Source: Gammaproteobacteria bacterium
GTDB lineage: Bacteria > Pseudomonadota > Gammaproteobacteria > UBA4575
Length of the DNA: 64,000 bases
Direction: 5' to 3'
Assembly (NCBI GenBank): GCA_011523795.1
Contig: WTFY01000003.1
Coordinates: 1 to 64,000 of the forward strand
Part shown: positions 38,356 through 46,779 of the stretch, one piece after another
How positions within the stretch are numbered: the stretch's first letter is position 1
Layout of the letters: each line of letters opens with the position of its first letter
Notes under the pieces: model-generated
Databases searched by the model: none
Seen by the model: the letters and a program-made list of their open reading frames with translations, nothing else
What the model was told of the DNA's origin: nothing
Made by a program: the position numbers and the translations under genes

Positions 38356-39102
38356 ATGAGAAAAGTGTTCAGATACTTGATGCTGTGCGGGGTTATCTTT
38401 CTCGGAACGAGCTGTGATCAATCACCCGAGCATGACTCTTATCTCCCTGGTTCTCATGCAGCCCTTTCACAAATTAGAGTAATTGCAGATGGATGGAAGC
38501 CTGATTTGCCTTATGAAGTGCCTGAACCGGGAACTTATGACTTGCCAAGGATTCGGGCAGCTGGAGGTGGCAAGGTACTTGGCCCGGATGGGAATGAGTT
38601 GGAACTTGGGAATCTTATGGGTGATAAGATCGTCCTGCTGACGTTCATATATAGTAGCTGTAGAGATTTGAACGGTTGTCCTTTAGCTACAGCTGTATTC
38701 TACAAGGTGAAAGAACGGTTCAAGCATGATCTGGAACTTGCAGATAAGGTGCGTCTGATTAGCGTGAGCTTTGACCCTGAACACGACACACCAGAAGTTA
38801 TGAAATTATATGGTAAAGGGTTTGAAGAGGGTGACCCACAATGGATGTTTCTGACCACAGCTTCCGAAAATATTTTGGGGCCCATTATCAGCCACTATGG
38901 GCAGATGGTGATCAAGGAATATGATGAAAATGGTGAGTACAAAGGAACAATGGCACATGTTTTACGTGCATTTCTTATAGACATGTCAAAAAATATTAGA
39001 CAGGAATACAGCGTTTCGTTTTTGCATGACCAATTGGTTACAGCAGATATCAAAACGCTGCTTATTGAGCAAGGAGTATTAACTGCGCATACAGACTCGT
39101 GA
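38356..39102 (+). CDS. SCO-family lipoprotein with CX5C motif
   Basis: 248 residues from ATG 38356 (a TTG at 38347 is rejected). Lipobox LGTSC puts the lipidated cysteine at 20. The SCO thioredoxin fold has IYSSCRDLNGCPLA, a CX5C spacing (Cys102, Cys108) instead of the usual CX3C, plus SVSFDPEHDTPEVM and a distal His in AHVLRAFLID. It probably serves copper insertion or thiol reduction for MtoX or the adjacent di-heme protein. The stop overlaps the next ATG. Confidence 0.86.
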   Translation: MRKVFRYLMLCGVIFLGTSCDQSPEHDSYLPGSHAALSQIRVIADGWKPDLPYEVPEPGTYDLPRIRAAGGGKVLGPDGNELELGNLMGDKIVLLTFIYSSCRDLNGCPLATAVFYKVKERFKHDLELADKVRLISVSFDPEHDTPEVMKLYGKGFEEGDPQWMFLTTASENILGPIISHYGQMVIKEYDENGEYKGTMAHVLRAFLIDMSKNIRQEYSVSFLHDQLVTADIKTLLIEQGVLTAHTDS

Positions 39103-40451
39103 TGCAATTAATTAAAAGGTCAACTCTGAATTTCAATTTCCAGACCGTATTTAGTGTAATTTTCCTTGCTCTTGTACTGTTAGCCTCAGATGATGTTCTT
39201 GCCGACTTGAATGAGTTAGCAGATCACGCGGTATTTGGTCCTGGGGATAACAAAGAGGGTTATGAGTCGGCAGATTACCGGACCAATTCTCTGGACCTGG
39301 AAAAGCGTTTAGGCAAGGAAGCCAATCTGATAGATTTTGTAAATAACCCACCGTTGGGACTACCACCCGTTCCCATACCAGAAGACAATCCCATGACGAT
39401 TAAAAAAATCAAATTGGGAAGAAAGATGTTCTTCGATCGCCGTCTTTCTATCAATGACACTTTTTCTTGTGCAATTTGCCATATTCCTGAGCAGGGTTTT
39501 ACGAATAATGAGATTCAGACAGCTGTAGGCGTAGAGGGGCGCACAGTAAAGCGTAATTCGCCTACTATTTACAATTCCGCCTATCTGGAGAAGATTTTCC
39601 ATGATGGGCGCGAATCTACTCTAGAGCAGCAAGTTTGGTCACCATTACTAGCCAGGAATGAGATGGCTAATCCATCCATCGGGTATGTAATTAACAAGCT
39701 CAGGGCAATTCGTGAATATGATGGTCTGTTCGAAGGAGCTTTTCAGGGTCGTGGGCCGACCATGGAAACGATAGGTATGGCATTTGCTAATTATCAGCGA
39801 ACGCTGAATGCGGCTGATTCACCCTTTGATCGCTGGTATTACGGCAAAGATGAGGACGCAGTCAGTGAACAGGTAAAGCGTGGGTTCGAAGTGTTCATGG
39901 GCAAGGGTGGCTGTAGTGCATGTCATGTCCTCAACAAGAAATATGCCTTGTTCAGTGATAACCTTTTGCATAATACCGGGGTAGGATTCCAGGAATCCAT
40001 GGGTATAGAACCTAAGACCAGAAGAGTGCAGCTGGCCCCTGGTGTATACACGCATCTGGATACAAGCGTAATAAAGTCTGTATCAAGACCCAAGGAAAAT
40101 GATCTGGGTTTGTATGAGGTTACTGAAAATCCAAATGACCGATGGAAGTACCGTACACCTTCCTTACGAAATGTTTCTTTAACTGCGCCATACATGCATA
40201 ACGGTTCACTGTTGACCCTGCATGATGTTATGGTCTTCTACAATGATGGAGGCGTACCAAACGAGTTACTCAGTCCCTTGATTCGGCCATTGAATCTGAC
40301 TGATACTGAAATAGATGAATTGGTGTCGTTTCTGGAATCCTTGACGGGCAATAATGTCAATGTTTTGGTAAAGGATGCATTCGCCGCACCTATTGGTGAT
40401 ATCAGTCCTGATGATCCCAATTGGGCTCATGAGAATCAACTGAAATTCTAA
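39102..40451 (+). CDS. MauG/cytochrome-c-peroxidase-family di-heme protein
   Basis: 449 residues from ATG 39102, with a membrane-type signal segment ending near VLADL. Two haem-binding sites: CAICH (123-127) and CSACH (271-275). Peroxidase-family blocks include LGRKMFFDRRLSINDTFSC, NSPTIYNSAYLEKIFHDGR and RTPSLRNVSLTAPYMHNGSL. MauG-like proteins use H2O2 for post-translational oxidation; peroxidases remove it. Methanethiol oxidase makes H2O2, so either role fits. mauG-like genes accompany mtoX in other bacteria. Confidence 0.92.
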   Translation: MQLIKRSTLNFNFQTVFSVIFLALVLLASDDVLADLNELADHAVFGPGDNKEGYESADYRTNSLDLEKRLGKEANLIDFVNNPPLGLPPVPIPEDNPMTIKKIKLGRKMFFDRRLSINDTFSCAICHIPEQGFTNNEIQTAVGVEGRTVKRNSPTIYNSAYLEKIFHDGRESTLEQQVWSPLLARNEMANPSIGYVINKLRAIREYDGLFEGAFQGRGPTMETIGMAFANYQRTLNAADSPFDRWYYGKDEDAVSEQVKRGFEVFMGKGGCSACHVLNKKYALFSDNLLHNTGVGFQESMGIEPKTRRVQLAPGVYTHLDTSVIKSVSRPKENDLGLYEVTENPNDRWKYRTPSLRNVSLTAPYMHNGSLLTLHDVMVFYNDGGVPNELLSPLIRPLNLTDTEIDELVSFLESLTGNNVNVLVKDAFAAPIGDISPDDPNWAHENQLKF

Positions 40452-40664
40452 TTCATATGTGTATGTTTCACATTCATTGCGTGGATGTTTGGGTTTGTCA
40501 TGTCGCCCAGGTCTCCGGGGAAATTATTGACAACCGTAAATCCTGTCCACAAACATTGGATAGAAATCATGGCACTACATAAGCCTGATTGAGGGGTTAG
40601 AATGGCTTCCTGACAAGCTAGTATGGTAGTGAGTACCTATTCACAAAAACAGAGATTATTGGAA

Positions 40665-41330
40665 ATGACTAAAAAGCTGGTGTTTAGCTTGTTGTTTTGG
40701 GCATGCATGTCTCCGAATTTGGTTCAAGCTAGAGTGCCCATGGAGCCTATCGCAGGCAATTCTTTTGCAGAGGACTTTAGCTTGAATTCTGTAGGGGGCA
40801 CGAAGATCAGATTGCAAGATTTTCAGGGAAAGTTTGTACTACTGAATTTTTGGGCCACATGGTGCGCACCATGCAGAAATGAGATGCCTGCTTTGGATAA
40901 TTTGCACAATGCAATGCGTCGTAATGGTCTGGAGGTGATAGGTGTGCATGTAGGTCCTAGCCTTGAGAGTGTTACAAAGTTCTTGGATCAAGTACCTGTT
41001 AAATTCACTATCTTGATTGATCAGGATATGAGACTTGCAAACTGGGGGGTGATGGGCTTGCCAACGACATTTTTAGTTAGTCCTGAGGGCCGGTTAGTCT
41101 ACAAAGCTGTTGGTGAGCGGGAATGGGACTCACCAGCGATAAAGAAGTTTTTGACGGGAGTAATATCTGGTCATGCCCAGATAGTACATTCTCATCAGGA
41201 TGCATCAACTGAATCTTTCCTGAAACAGTTGAAAAGAGTCTTTAAACGGTTGTATCAAAAAACAGTTGGTCAGCTACTTACTGACATGGATCACAGGTTA
41301 TTCTATCAGCCTTATAATCTCTCAGCCTGA
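40665..41330 (+). CDS. TlpA-like periplasmic thioredoxin
   Basis: 221 residues from ATG 40665, which gives a clean signal peptide (LVFSLLFWACMSPNLVQA); a further ATG at 40623 would add 14 residues. The thioredoxin motif is WATWCAPCRNEMPALDN (Cys67, Cys70), followed by LPTTFLVSPEGRLVYKAVGE with the cis-Pro. The C-terminal 50 residues are basic and not part of the fold. It could keep the copper sites of the SCO proteins or cytochrome haem thiols reduced. Confidence 0.87.
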   Translation: MTKKLVFSLLFWACMSPNLVQARVPMEPIAGNSFAEDFSLNSVGGTKIRLQDFQGKFVLLNFWATWCAPCRNEMPALDNLHNAMRRNGLEVIGVHVGPSLESVTKFLDQVPVKFTILIDQDMRLANWGVMGLPTTFLVSPEGRLVYKAVGEREWDSPAIKKFLTGVISGHAQIVHSHQDASTESFLKQLKRVFKRLYQKTVGQLLTDMDHRLFYQPYNLSA

Positions 41331-41357
41331 CAGAATAACCTGTAATTCAGTAACGTC

Positions 41358-41630
41358 TTATTCAGCCGTGGTTGGGCTGATAACTGTTTTGATTTCAGCT
41401 ATCTTATTTGCTGGGAATCCACCTTCTTCAGCATGCTTGCGAATTTCATCTTCATTGGGCGCAATATAGGTACAGTATATCTTGTTATCTGTAACAAAAC
41501 TTTCAACCCACTGAATCTGAGGACCCATTTCTCTTAAGATACTGCATGATTTCTGAGAAATACCCTTGAGGTCATCTGCCTGCAGATCTCCAGCTCCCGG
41601 GATTTCGCGTTCAATTATATATTTTGGCAT
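41358..41630 (-). CDS. DUF4242 family small protein
   Basis: 90 residues: PKYIIEREIPGAGDL, QIQWVESFVTDNKIYCTYIAPNEDEIRKHAE and FPANKIAEIKTVI, the pattern of DUF4242 (dimeric alpha-beta barrel, some members reported to bind nickel). It converges on the TlpA-like gene. Function unknown. Confidence 0.75.
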   Translation of the reverse strand: MPKYIIEREIPGAGDLQADDLKGISQKSCSILREMGPQIQWVESFVTDNKIYCTYIAPNEDEIRKHAEEGGFPANKIAEIKTVISPTTAE

Positions 41631-41821
41631 AGCAAATTTCTCCTAATTGCATAAACTGATACAGGCAAATTCACGCCTGCCGTTACAAACAAGCTATTTA
41701 TCTTCTGTCAGGCATAGTAACAAATTTTACTGTAAAGGTTGCTGCCTGTGAAATCCCTGCCAATTTTCACCACTTATCCTGAACGTTTCAAATATAATCA
41801 TGGTGGCAAATTTCGGGAATA

Positions 41822-42085
41822 GTGTCATACCAGATTGATAATCCCCAATTCAAAAGCATCCATTCCTTAGAAGTGGGTAGTCGGATAACTTCTCTATTTT
41901 TTGGTCCGCAAGCTGGAATGTACTTGAAAGGAAATCTTCTTGAAAGACAGTTTGAGGTATGTCAGTCGGGTTTTACGGGTTCTGAGAGACTTAAAACCCA
42001 CGGAATCCGACATTATTTCAAATGCAGATTCATGGTAACCCATGTCTTCAATTGCTTATTGGCTAAGTCTAATAATAAATTTTAG
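41822..42085 (+). CDS. Doubtful 87-residue ORF
   Basis: Starts at GTG 41822 behind cggga. The composition is protein-like (LEVGSRITSLFFGPQAGMYL), but I recognise no family and the C-terminal third looks random. It could be a gene remnant in an otherwise non-coding stretch. Confidence 0.22.
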   Translation: MSYQIDNPQFKSIHSLEVGSRITSLFFGPQAGMYLKGNLLERQFEVCQSGFTGSERLKTHGIRHYFKCRFMVTHVFNCLLAKSNNKF

Positions 42086-42213
42086 TTCTGATCATTGATT
42101 CTGAGTGAAAAACAACCCATTCTGGTTATTCTAGTGATGAATTGGGTCTCTGCTTCTCTTGAAAGCCAGTTACAATGGTGACCGTAAGAGTAACTAGGTC
42201 GGAGCAGGTTTTC

Positions 42214-42256
42214 CTCACAAATTTTGTTTAATATACTCACAAATTTTGTTTAATAT
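42214..42256. repeat. Two 22-bp direct repeats, each with a palindrome acaaattttgt (operator candidates)
   Basis: Repeat 1 is 42214-42234 and repeat 2 is 42236-42256, identical over 21 bases with a 22-base period (two helical turns). Each holds acaaa-t-tttgt, an inverted repeat (42217-42227 and 42239-42249). The second overlaps the presumed -35 and spacer of the fwd/fhc promoter, so a dimeric regulator binding two sites on one DNA face is likely. Confidence 0.75.
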
Positions 42257-42264
42257 GGTAATAT
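42236..42264 (+). promoter_or_regulatory. Candidate extended -10 promoter of the fwd/fhc operon
   Basis: The extended -10 tggtaatat (TG at 42256-42257, taatat at 42259-42264) has a weak -35 ctcaca at 42236-42241 with a 17-base spacer. The element tatggta is shared with the fae promoter at 58 kb. Confidence 0.5.
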
Positions 42265-42289
42265 CGAGGCGTCGAAGAGTTAGCACACA

Positions 42290-42352
42290 CTACCGCCCAA
42301 GGAAGGACCTGGTAGGCTACAGGCAGTCTGATGCTAGATGGACCCTGACTGC
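42290..42352 (+). ncRNA. Structured 5' leader with two hairpins (possible riboregulator)
   Basis: Hairpin 1: ctacc/ggtag (42290-42294 with 42311-42315) around a purine-rich 16-base loop gcccaaggaaggacct. Hairpin 2: gcagtc/gactgc (42323-42328 with 42347-42352). Together they fill the leader between the promoter and the fwdD-like start. I cannot assign a riboswitch class. A molybdenum/tungsten-cofactor sensor would suit the operon but is a guess. Confidence 0.35.
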
Positions 42353-42412
42353 AACTCCATTTTCTCTCGCCCCGACTCAATCGTAGCTATATTATTTCAG
42401 GGGTCAAATATT

Positions 42413-42757
42413 GTGGAAACGATGTTACTCGTACCTGGCCGATCTCAGAGTCAAGGGACATCCCTGAACAAAGGTAAGCTGAAGGATGAATATCTGGTAG
42501 TGACTGCGACTGCTGAATTGAATGAGAATGATATGCGTAGATTAAAACTTGTAGATGGTGACAAGATTCGGTTGGCGTCAGAAGTAGGACAGACAGTCGT
42601 GGCATGTAAAGCCAAGAAGCAGGATGATTTACCTGAGGGAATGATTTTTATTCCATATGGACCATCATCAAGCCAATTGATGGGATCAGACACGGCAGCA
42701 TCAGGTATGCCCATGTCGAAACATATGGAGGTCAGTGTGGAAAAAGTAGAAAGTTAA
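42413..42757 (+). CDS. FwdD-like subunit of formylmethanofuran dehydrogenase (molybdopterin-dinucleotide-binding domain)
   Basis: 114 residues from GTG 42413 (aggg at 42399-42402 plus g); ATG 42422 is an alternative and the longer frame from 42338 would begin inside the hairpin leader. LLVPGRSQSQGT, GKLKDEYLVVTATAELNEND and PEGMIFIPYGPSSSQLMGSDTAASGMP resemble archaeal FwdD/FmdD, the subunit that closes the Mo/W-pterin site. It directly precedes fhcB. As far as I recall, the M. extorquens fhc operon has no such gene. It suggests that the cofactor is present in this complex. Confidence 0.85.
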   Translation: METMLLVPGRSQSQGTSLNKGKLKDEYLVVTATAELNENDMRRLKLVDGDKIRLASEVGQTVVACKAKKQDDLPEGMIFIPYGPSSSQLMGSDTAASGMPMSKHMEVSVEKVES

Positions 42758-42782
42758 ACCGAGAATCGTGTCAGGAAAAGCT

Positions 42783-44144
42783 ATGCCAGAACCCAATCAA
42801 CCAAGCCCTAAAGAAAAAAACAAAAATATCAAGATTGTGAAAGATGCAACTTGCACATTCTGCGGTTGTGTCTGTGATGATATGGAACTTACTGTTGATC
42901 TTGACGAACATCGCATCACAAAGGCCAAGAGAGCTTGTGTACTTGGCCGTGCATGGTTTTACGAGCATACCCTGGAAGATAGACCGGTGGTACTCATTGA
43001 TGGCAAAGAGGCAACACTTGAAGAAGGTATGGATGTTGCTGCCCAGATCTTGGTAGATGCAAAGTTTCCTATTACCTATGGCCTCAGTGACTGTACCTGT
43101 GAAGCACAGCGCATTGCTGTCGACATCATGGATACGATCAATGGCAATATCGATACAACTACGTCAGTGTGTCACGGCCCTTCGGGTATGGCGTTTCAAG
43201 GTGTCGGTGAAAGTACCGCTACGCTTGGTGAAATTAGAAACAGGGCAGACCTTGTGATCTATTGGGGTGGCAATCCAGCAGAATCTCATCCGCGTCATTT
43301 CACGCGTTATGCGGTGACTCCAAAAGGCATGTACATCCCCAATGGGAAAAAAGACCGTACGGTTGTCTTGGTAGATGTGCGCAAAACTCCAAGCACACCT
43401 GTCGCCGATATTTTTGTGCGAGTCAAACCCGGAAAGGATTTTGAAGTGTTATGGGCGTTACGTGCGCTGGTCAAAGGGAAAAGAATAAGTAATGACATTG
43501 AAGAGCAGACGGGTGTTTCGAGGGAAATGCTCGATGATCTGGTTTACCGTATGAAAAACTGCCAGTACGGGATACTGTTTTTGGGTATGGGTTTAACAAT
43601 GACGCGTGGACGTCATTTCAATTCGGGTGCAATTTATTCGCTGGCAGCGGATCTCAATGAATATACCCACTTTGTTGCCAAACCTGTGCGTGGCCATGGG
43701 AATGTAACAGGTGCGGACAATGTGGTTTCCTGGCAGACAGGTTATCCATTCGGAGTCAATTTTAATCGTGGATTTCCCAGATTTAATCCGGGAGAGTTCA
43801 CAACTAGTGATTTACTTGCTAGAGGTGAAACGGATGCGGCCATGATTATAGCTTCAGATCCAGCATCCAACTTCTCAAAGAAAGCCATCGAACATTTGGC
43901 AAAAATTCCAGTTATCACAATGGATGCCAAGGAAACGCATACGACCAAACTTTCAAAAGTTCGATTTGCAGTTGCAACCTATGGAATCAATACGGGCGGC
44001 ACAGTGTACAGAATGGATGATATACCCATTTCCCTGCGCCCTGCTTTTGACTCACCATTCCCAACAGACCAGGAAATACTTGAAGGGATACGCCAGCGTA
44101 TAAGAAAACTTTTGACAGGAAGCAAAGCAAGAACTGCATTTTAG
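42783..44144 (+). CDS. fhcB: Formylmethanofuran dehydrogenase subunit B / FhcB, metal-site-retaining type
   Basis: 453 residues from ATG 42783 (aggaaaag at 42773-42780); GTG 42768 is the alternative. Archaeal FwdB features are kept: N-terminal 4Fe-4S cysteines 24, 27, 31 and 52 (CTFCGCVC ... RACVLGRAW) and TSVCHGPSGMAF, whose Cys130 corresponds to the Mo/W-ligand Cys or Sec of FwdB. NRADLVIYWGGNPAESHPRH, PVRGHGNVTGADNV, GYPFGVNFNRGFPRFNPGE and MIIASDPASNF follow the archaeal sequence closely. It would oxidise the formate released by FhcA to CO2, or be structural if the metals are absent. Confidence 0.93.
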   Translation: MPEPNQPSPKEKNKNIKIVKDATCTFCGCVCDDMELTVDLDEHRITKAKRACVLGRAWFYEHTLEDRPVVLIDGKEATLEEGMDVAAQILVDAKFPITYGLSDCTCEAQRIAVDIMDTINGNIDTTTSVCHGPSGMAFQGVGESTATLGEIRNRADLVIYWGGNPAESHPRHFTRYAVTPKGMYIPNGKKDRTVVLVDVRKTPSTPVADIFVRVKPGKDFEVLWALRALVKGKRISNDIEEQTGVSREMLDDLVYRMKNCQYGILFLGMGLTMTRGRHFNSGAIYSLAADLNEYTHFVAKPVRGHGNVTGADNVVSWQTGYPFGVNFNRGFPRFNPGEFTTSDLLARGETDAAMIIASDPASNFSKKAIEHLAKIPVITMDAKETHTTKLSKVRFAVATYGINTGGTVYRMDDIPISLRPAFDSPFPTDQEILEGIRQRIRKLLTGSKARTAF

Positions 44145-44215
44145 GAGCTTTATTGCCTGTTGGCCTTCATGGTGCGGTTTGGCAGTAACCACGTGACTAT
44201 AGTAGCCAAAAAGAG

Positions 44216-45862
44216 ATGTCGTCTGAATTAATAATTGTAAATGGTCAGGTATATGACCCTGCCAATCATGTAGATGGAGAGGTCAAGGATATATGTGTCA
44301 GAGATGGCAAGATTGTAGAATCTGTATCGAAGTCTGCAACTAGGATTGATGCGCATGGCATGGTCGTGATGCCAGGTGCTATTGACATTCATTGTCATAT
44401 TGCAGGGCCCAAGGTGAATCTGGCTCGAAAATTAATGCCGGAAGATCATCGTCTGGACGTTCATCCCAAAACTGCGGTTACACGCTCAGGTACTGGAGGC
44501 ATTGTTCCTTCGACATTTGCAACTGGTTACCGTTATTGCACTATGGGCTATACGACTGCCATGGAAGCGGCTGTTCCTCCAATTACTGCAAGACATGTAT
44601 TGGAAGAGCTAGACGACACACCAGTGATTGACAAGGGATTCTATGTGCTGCTGGGGAATAACGCCTTCCTATACAAATTATTGAAAGAGGGGCGGAAAAA
44701 TGAATTCAAGGAGGCGATTGCATGGTGGGTTAATGCCGTACATGCATACACTGTAAAACTAGTAAATACTGGCAGCGATGAGCTATGGAAAGGCCGAAAA
44801 AATGCAAACATCACGAACGTGAACGAAAACATTGATCATTACGACATTACTCCTGTTCATGTGATGGAAAGTTTTATTGAGGCAGCACACGAATTAGGGT
44901 TACCCCATCCTCCCCACATTCACTGCAATAACTTGGGACACAGCGGTAATATCAGCACTACGCTGGATACGATGAAAGCGGCGCAAGGCAGGCGTGTACA
45001 TATGGCTCATGTCCAGTTTCACAGCTTTGGCGGTGAATTGAATAAAAACCCTGTATCTGGTGCAAGAGAGATTATCGATTACATAAACGACCATGAAAAT
45101 ATCACTTCAGATGTGGGTCAAGTCATGTTTGGTAAGGCTACTGCAATGACGGCAGATGCTCCGCTTGCCTGGATGCTGCGCAATGTCAAGCTTGACAAGT
45201 GGGTAAATGCAGATACGGAATGTGAGAGTGGTTGTGGAATCCTTCCATTTTCTTACCAAGAGGCTATCTACACGCACACACTGCAGTGGGCAATGGGTTT
45301 GGAATTGTTTTTGATGTCTAAAGACCCATGGAGAGTATTGATGTCCACTGACCATCCTAATGGGGGTTCATTTATGAACTATCCAAAGTTAATCAAATTA
45401 TTGATGGACAGTGCTTATCGAAGAGAGGCATTAAGCCACCTGAATCAAAAAGCCATAAATAAAACAGTATTGAGCGACTTAGACCGTGAGTACACCCTGA
45501 ATGAGATTGCAATCATTACACGCGCGGGACCTGCAAGAGCGTTGGGTTTGGCAAACAAGGGCCATCTGGGAGTGGGGGCAGATGCTGACATCACGATATA
45601 CACAGAAGAAGAAGACAGGGAGCAGATGTTTAATGCGCCCCGTTACGTGATTAAAGACGGTATAACTGTAATCAAGGATCATGAATTTGCGACTGATCAC
45701 CGAGGTAAAATTCTGCATTCCAAACCAGGCTACAATGAAGACATCGCAGGTGAAATAGAACCATTTTTTGAAGATTATTATTCAGTCAAGTTCAGCAACT
45801 ATGCTGTCAGTGATGACTATCTGCATCTTCATGAGGAAATTCCTACGCATCCAAAATCATGA
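44216..45862 (+). CDS. fhcA: Formylmethanofuran hydrolase subunit A / FhcA
   Basis: 548 residues, an amidohydrolase-fold subunit that hydrolyses formyl-methanofuran (or its bacterial analogue) to formate. Di-zinc ligands are visible: DIHCHIAGP (HxH), the lysine in AYTVKLVNTGSDE, HCNNLGHSG, MAHVQFHSFGG and STDHPNGGSF. The 71-base gap after fhcB holds no gene. Its last codons overlap fhcD by 4 bases (ATGA). Confidence 0.96.
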   Translation: MSSELIIVNGQVYDPANHVDGEVKDICVRDGKIVESVSKSATRIDAHGMVVMPGAIDIHCHIAGPKVNLARKLMPEDHRLDVHPKTAVTRSGTGGIVPSTFATGYRYCTMGYTTAMEAAVPPITARHVLEELDDTPVIDKGFYVLLGNNAFLYKLLKEGRKNEFKEAIAWWVNAVHAYTVKLVNTGSDELWKGRKNANITNVNENIDHYDITPVHVMESFIEAAHELGLPHPPHIHCNNLGHSGNISTTLDTMKAAQGRRVHMAHVQFHSFGGELNKNPVSGAREIIDYINDHENITSDVGQVMFGKATAMTADAPLAWMLRNVKLDKWVNADTECESGCGILPFSYQEAIYTHTLQWAMGLELFLMSKDPWRVLMSTDHPNGGSFMNYPKLIKLLMDSAYRREALSHLNQKAINKTVLSDLDREYTLNEIAIITRAGPARALGLANKGHLGVGADADITIYTEEEDREQMFNAPRYVIKDGITVIKDHEFATDHRGKILHSKPGYNEDIAGEIEPFFEDYYSVKFSNYAVSDDYLHLHEEIPTHPKS

Positions 45863-46758
45863 AGATTGGAAAAACAGAAATCGCTGATACATTTGCAGAA
45901 GCTTTTGAAATGTGGGGTGCTCGTATCATTATTACAGCTGACAGCAAGCAGTGGGCGCGCGCCGCAGCCGCTTCGATGACAGGATTTGCAACTTCTGTCA
46001 TTCGCTGCAAGCTCGAAGCTGCAGTTGAATGTGAAATTCGCAAAGAAGATACACCTGATAACCGCCCAGGAGTCAGTGTGCTGCTGTTCACAATGAGTGG
46101 GAAAACAATTGCAGGTCAGTTAATTGACCGGATAGGACAATGCGTGATGACATGTCCGACGACTGCGGCATATAACGGGATCGAGTCAGATAAAACAGTT
46201 TCAGTTGGTGGGAAATTACGTTTCTTTGGTGACGGGTACCAGATCAGCAAGGTTTTATGTGGCCGAAGGATCTGGCGTATCCCCATTATGGAAGGTGAGT
46301 TCCTGATCGAGGATACATTTGGAATTCAGCCAGCTGTAGGTGGTGGAAATTTGATAATTCTTGGCACTAGCAAATACTCAGCATTACAAGCTGCAACTGC
46401 TGCAAGCAGTGCCATGCGGGAGGTTGCTGGTGTATTCCTGCCATTTCCTCAAGGAGTAGTGGGTTCAGGGAGTAAGATAGGTTCACGATACAAGGCCATG
46501 ATAGCTTCAACGAATGATATGTATTGTCCAACCCTGCGTTCGATTGCCAACAATGGCGTTCTGCCTGACAATGTGGAGGCCGTTTATGAGATTGTTGTGG
46601 ACGGACTGAATGAAGAAGCTGTGAAAGAGGCCATGCGTCGAGGCATGCACGCTGCTGCAAGAAAAGGAATTATAATGATCACTGCTGGAAATTACGGTGG
46701 AAAATTAGGGAAATATAAATTCAGCTTGCATGAAATTATAAACGGAACAGTTAGTTAA
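45859..46758 (+). CDS. fhcD: Formylmethanofuran:tetrahydromethanopterin formyltransferase (FhcD/Ftr)
   Basis: 299 residues, usual Ftr length. It moves the formyl group between H4MPT and methanofuran. Blocks: IADTFAEAFEMWGARIIITAD, CKLEAAVECEI, RPGVSVLLFTMSGKT, CVMTCPTTAAYNGIE and KIGSRYKAMIASTNDMYCPTL. It is translationally coupled to fhcA and precedes fhcC, giving the order B-A-D-C. Confidence 0.96.
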   Translation: MKIGKTEIADTFAEAFEMWGARIIITADSKQWARAAAASMTGFATSVIRCKLEAAVECEIRKEDTPDNRPGVSVLLFTMSGKTIAGQLIDRIGQCVMTCPTTAAYNGIESDKTVSVGGKLRFFGDGYQISKVLCGRRIWRIPIMEGEFLIEDTFGIQPAVGGGNLIILGTSKYSALQAATAASSAMREVAGVFLPFPQGVVGSGSKIGSRYKAMIASTNDMYCPTLRSIANNGVLPDNVEAVYEIVVDGLNEEAVKEAMRRGMHAAARKGIIMITAGNYGGKLGKYKFSLHEIINGTVS

Positions 46759-46779
46759 AACGATTTATTCAATTGATTT

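Larger units (their letters stand above)
41631..42412. other. 782-bp region upstream of the fwd/fhc operon
   Basis: It contains one doubtful frame (41822-42085), then two 22-base direct repeats, a promoter and a structured leader, described separately. The remainder (42086-42213) shows nothing I can name. Confidence 0.6.

Noticed and set aside
42338-42412. Longer N-terminus for the FwdD-like protein
   Set aside because: Would start inside the hairpin leader and adds sequence unlike the family; GTG 42413 has a ribosome site.
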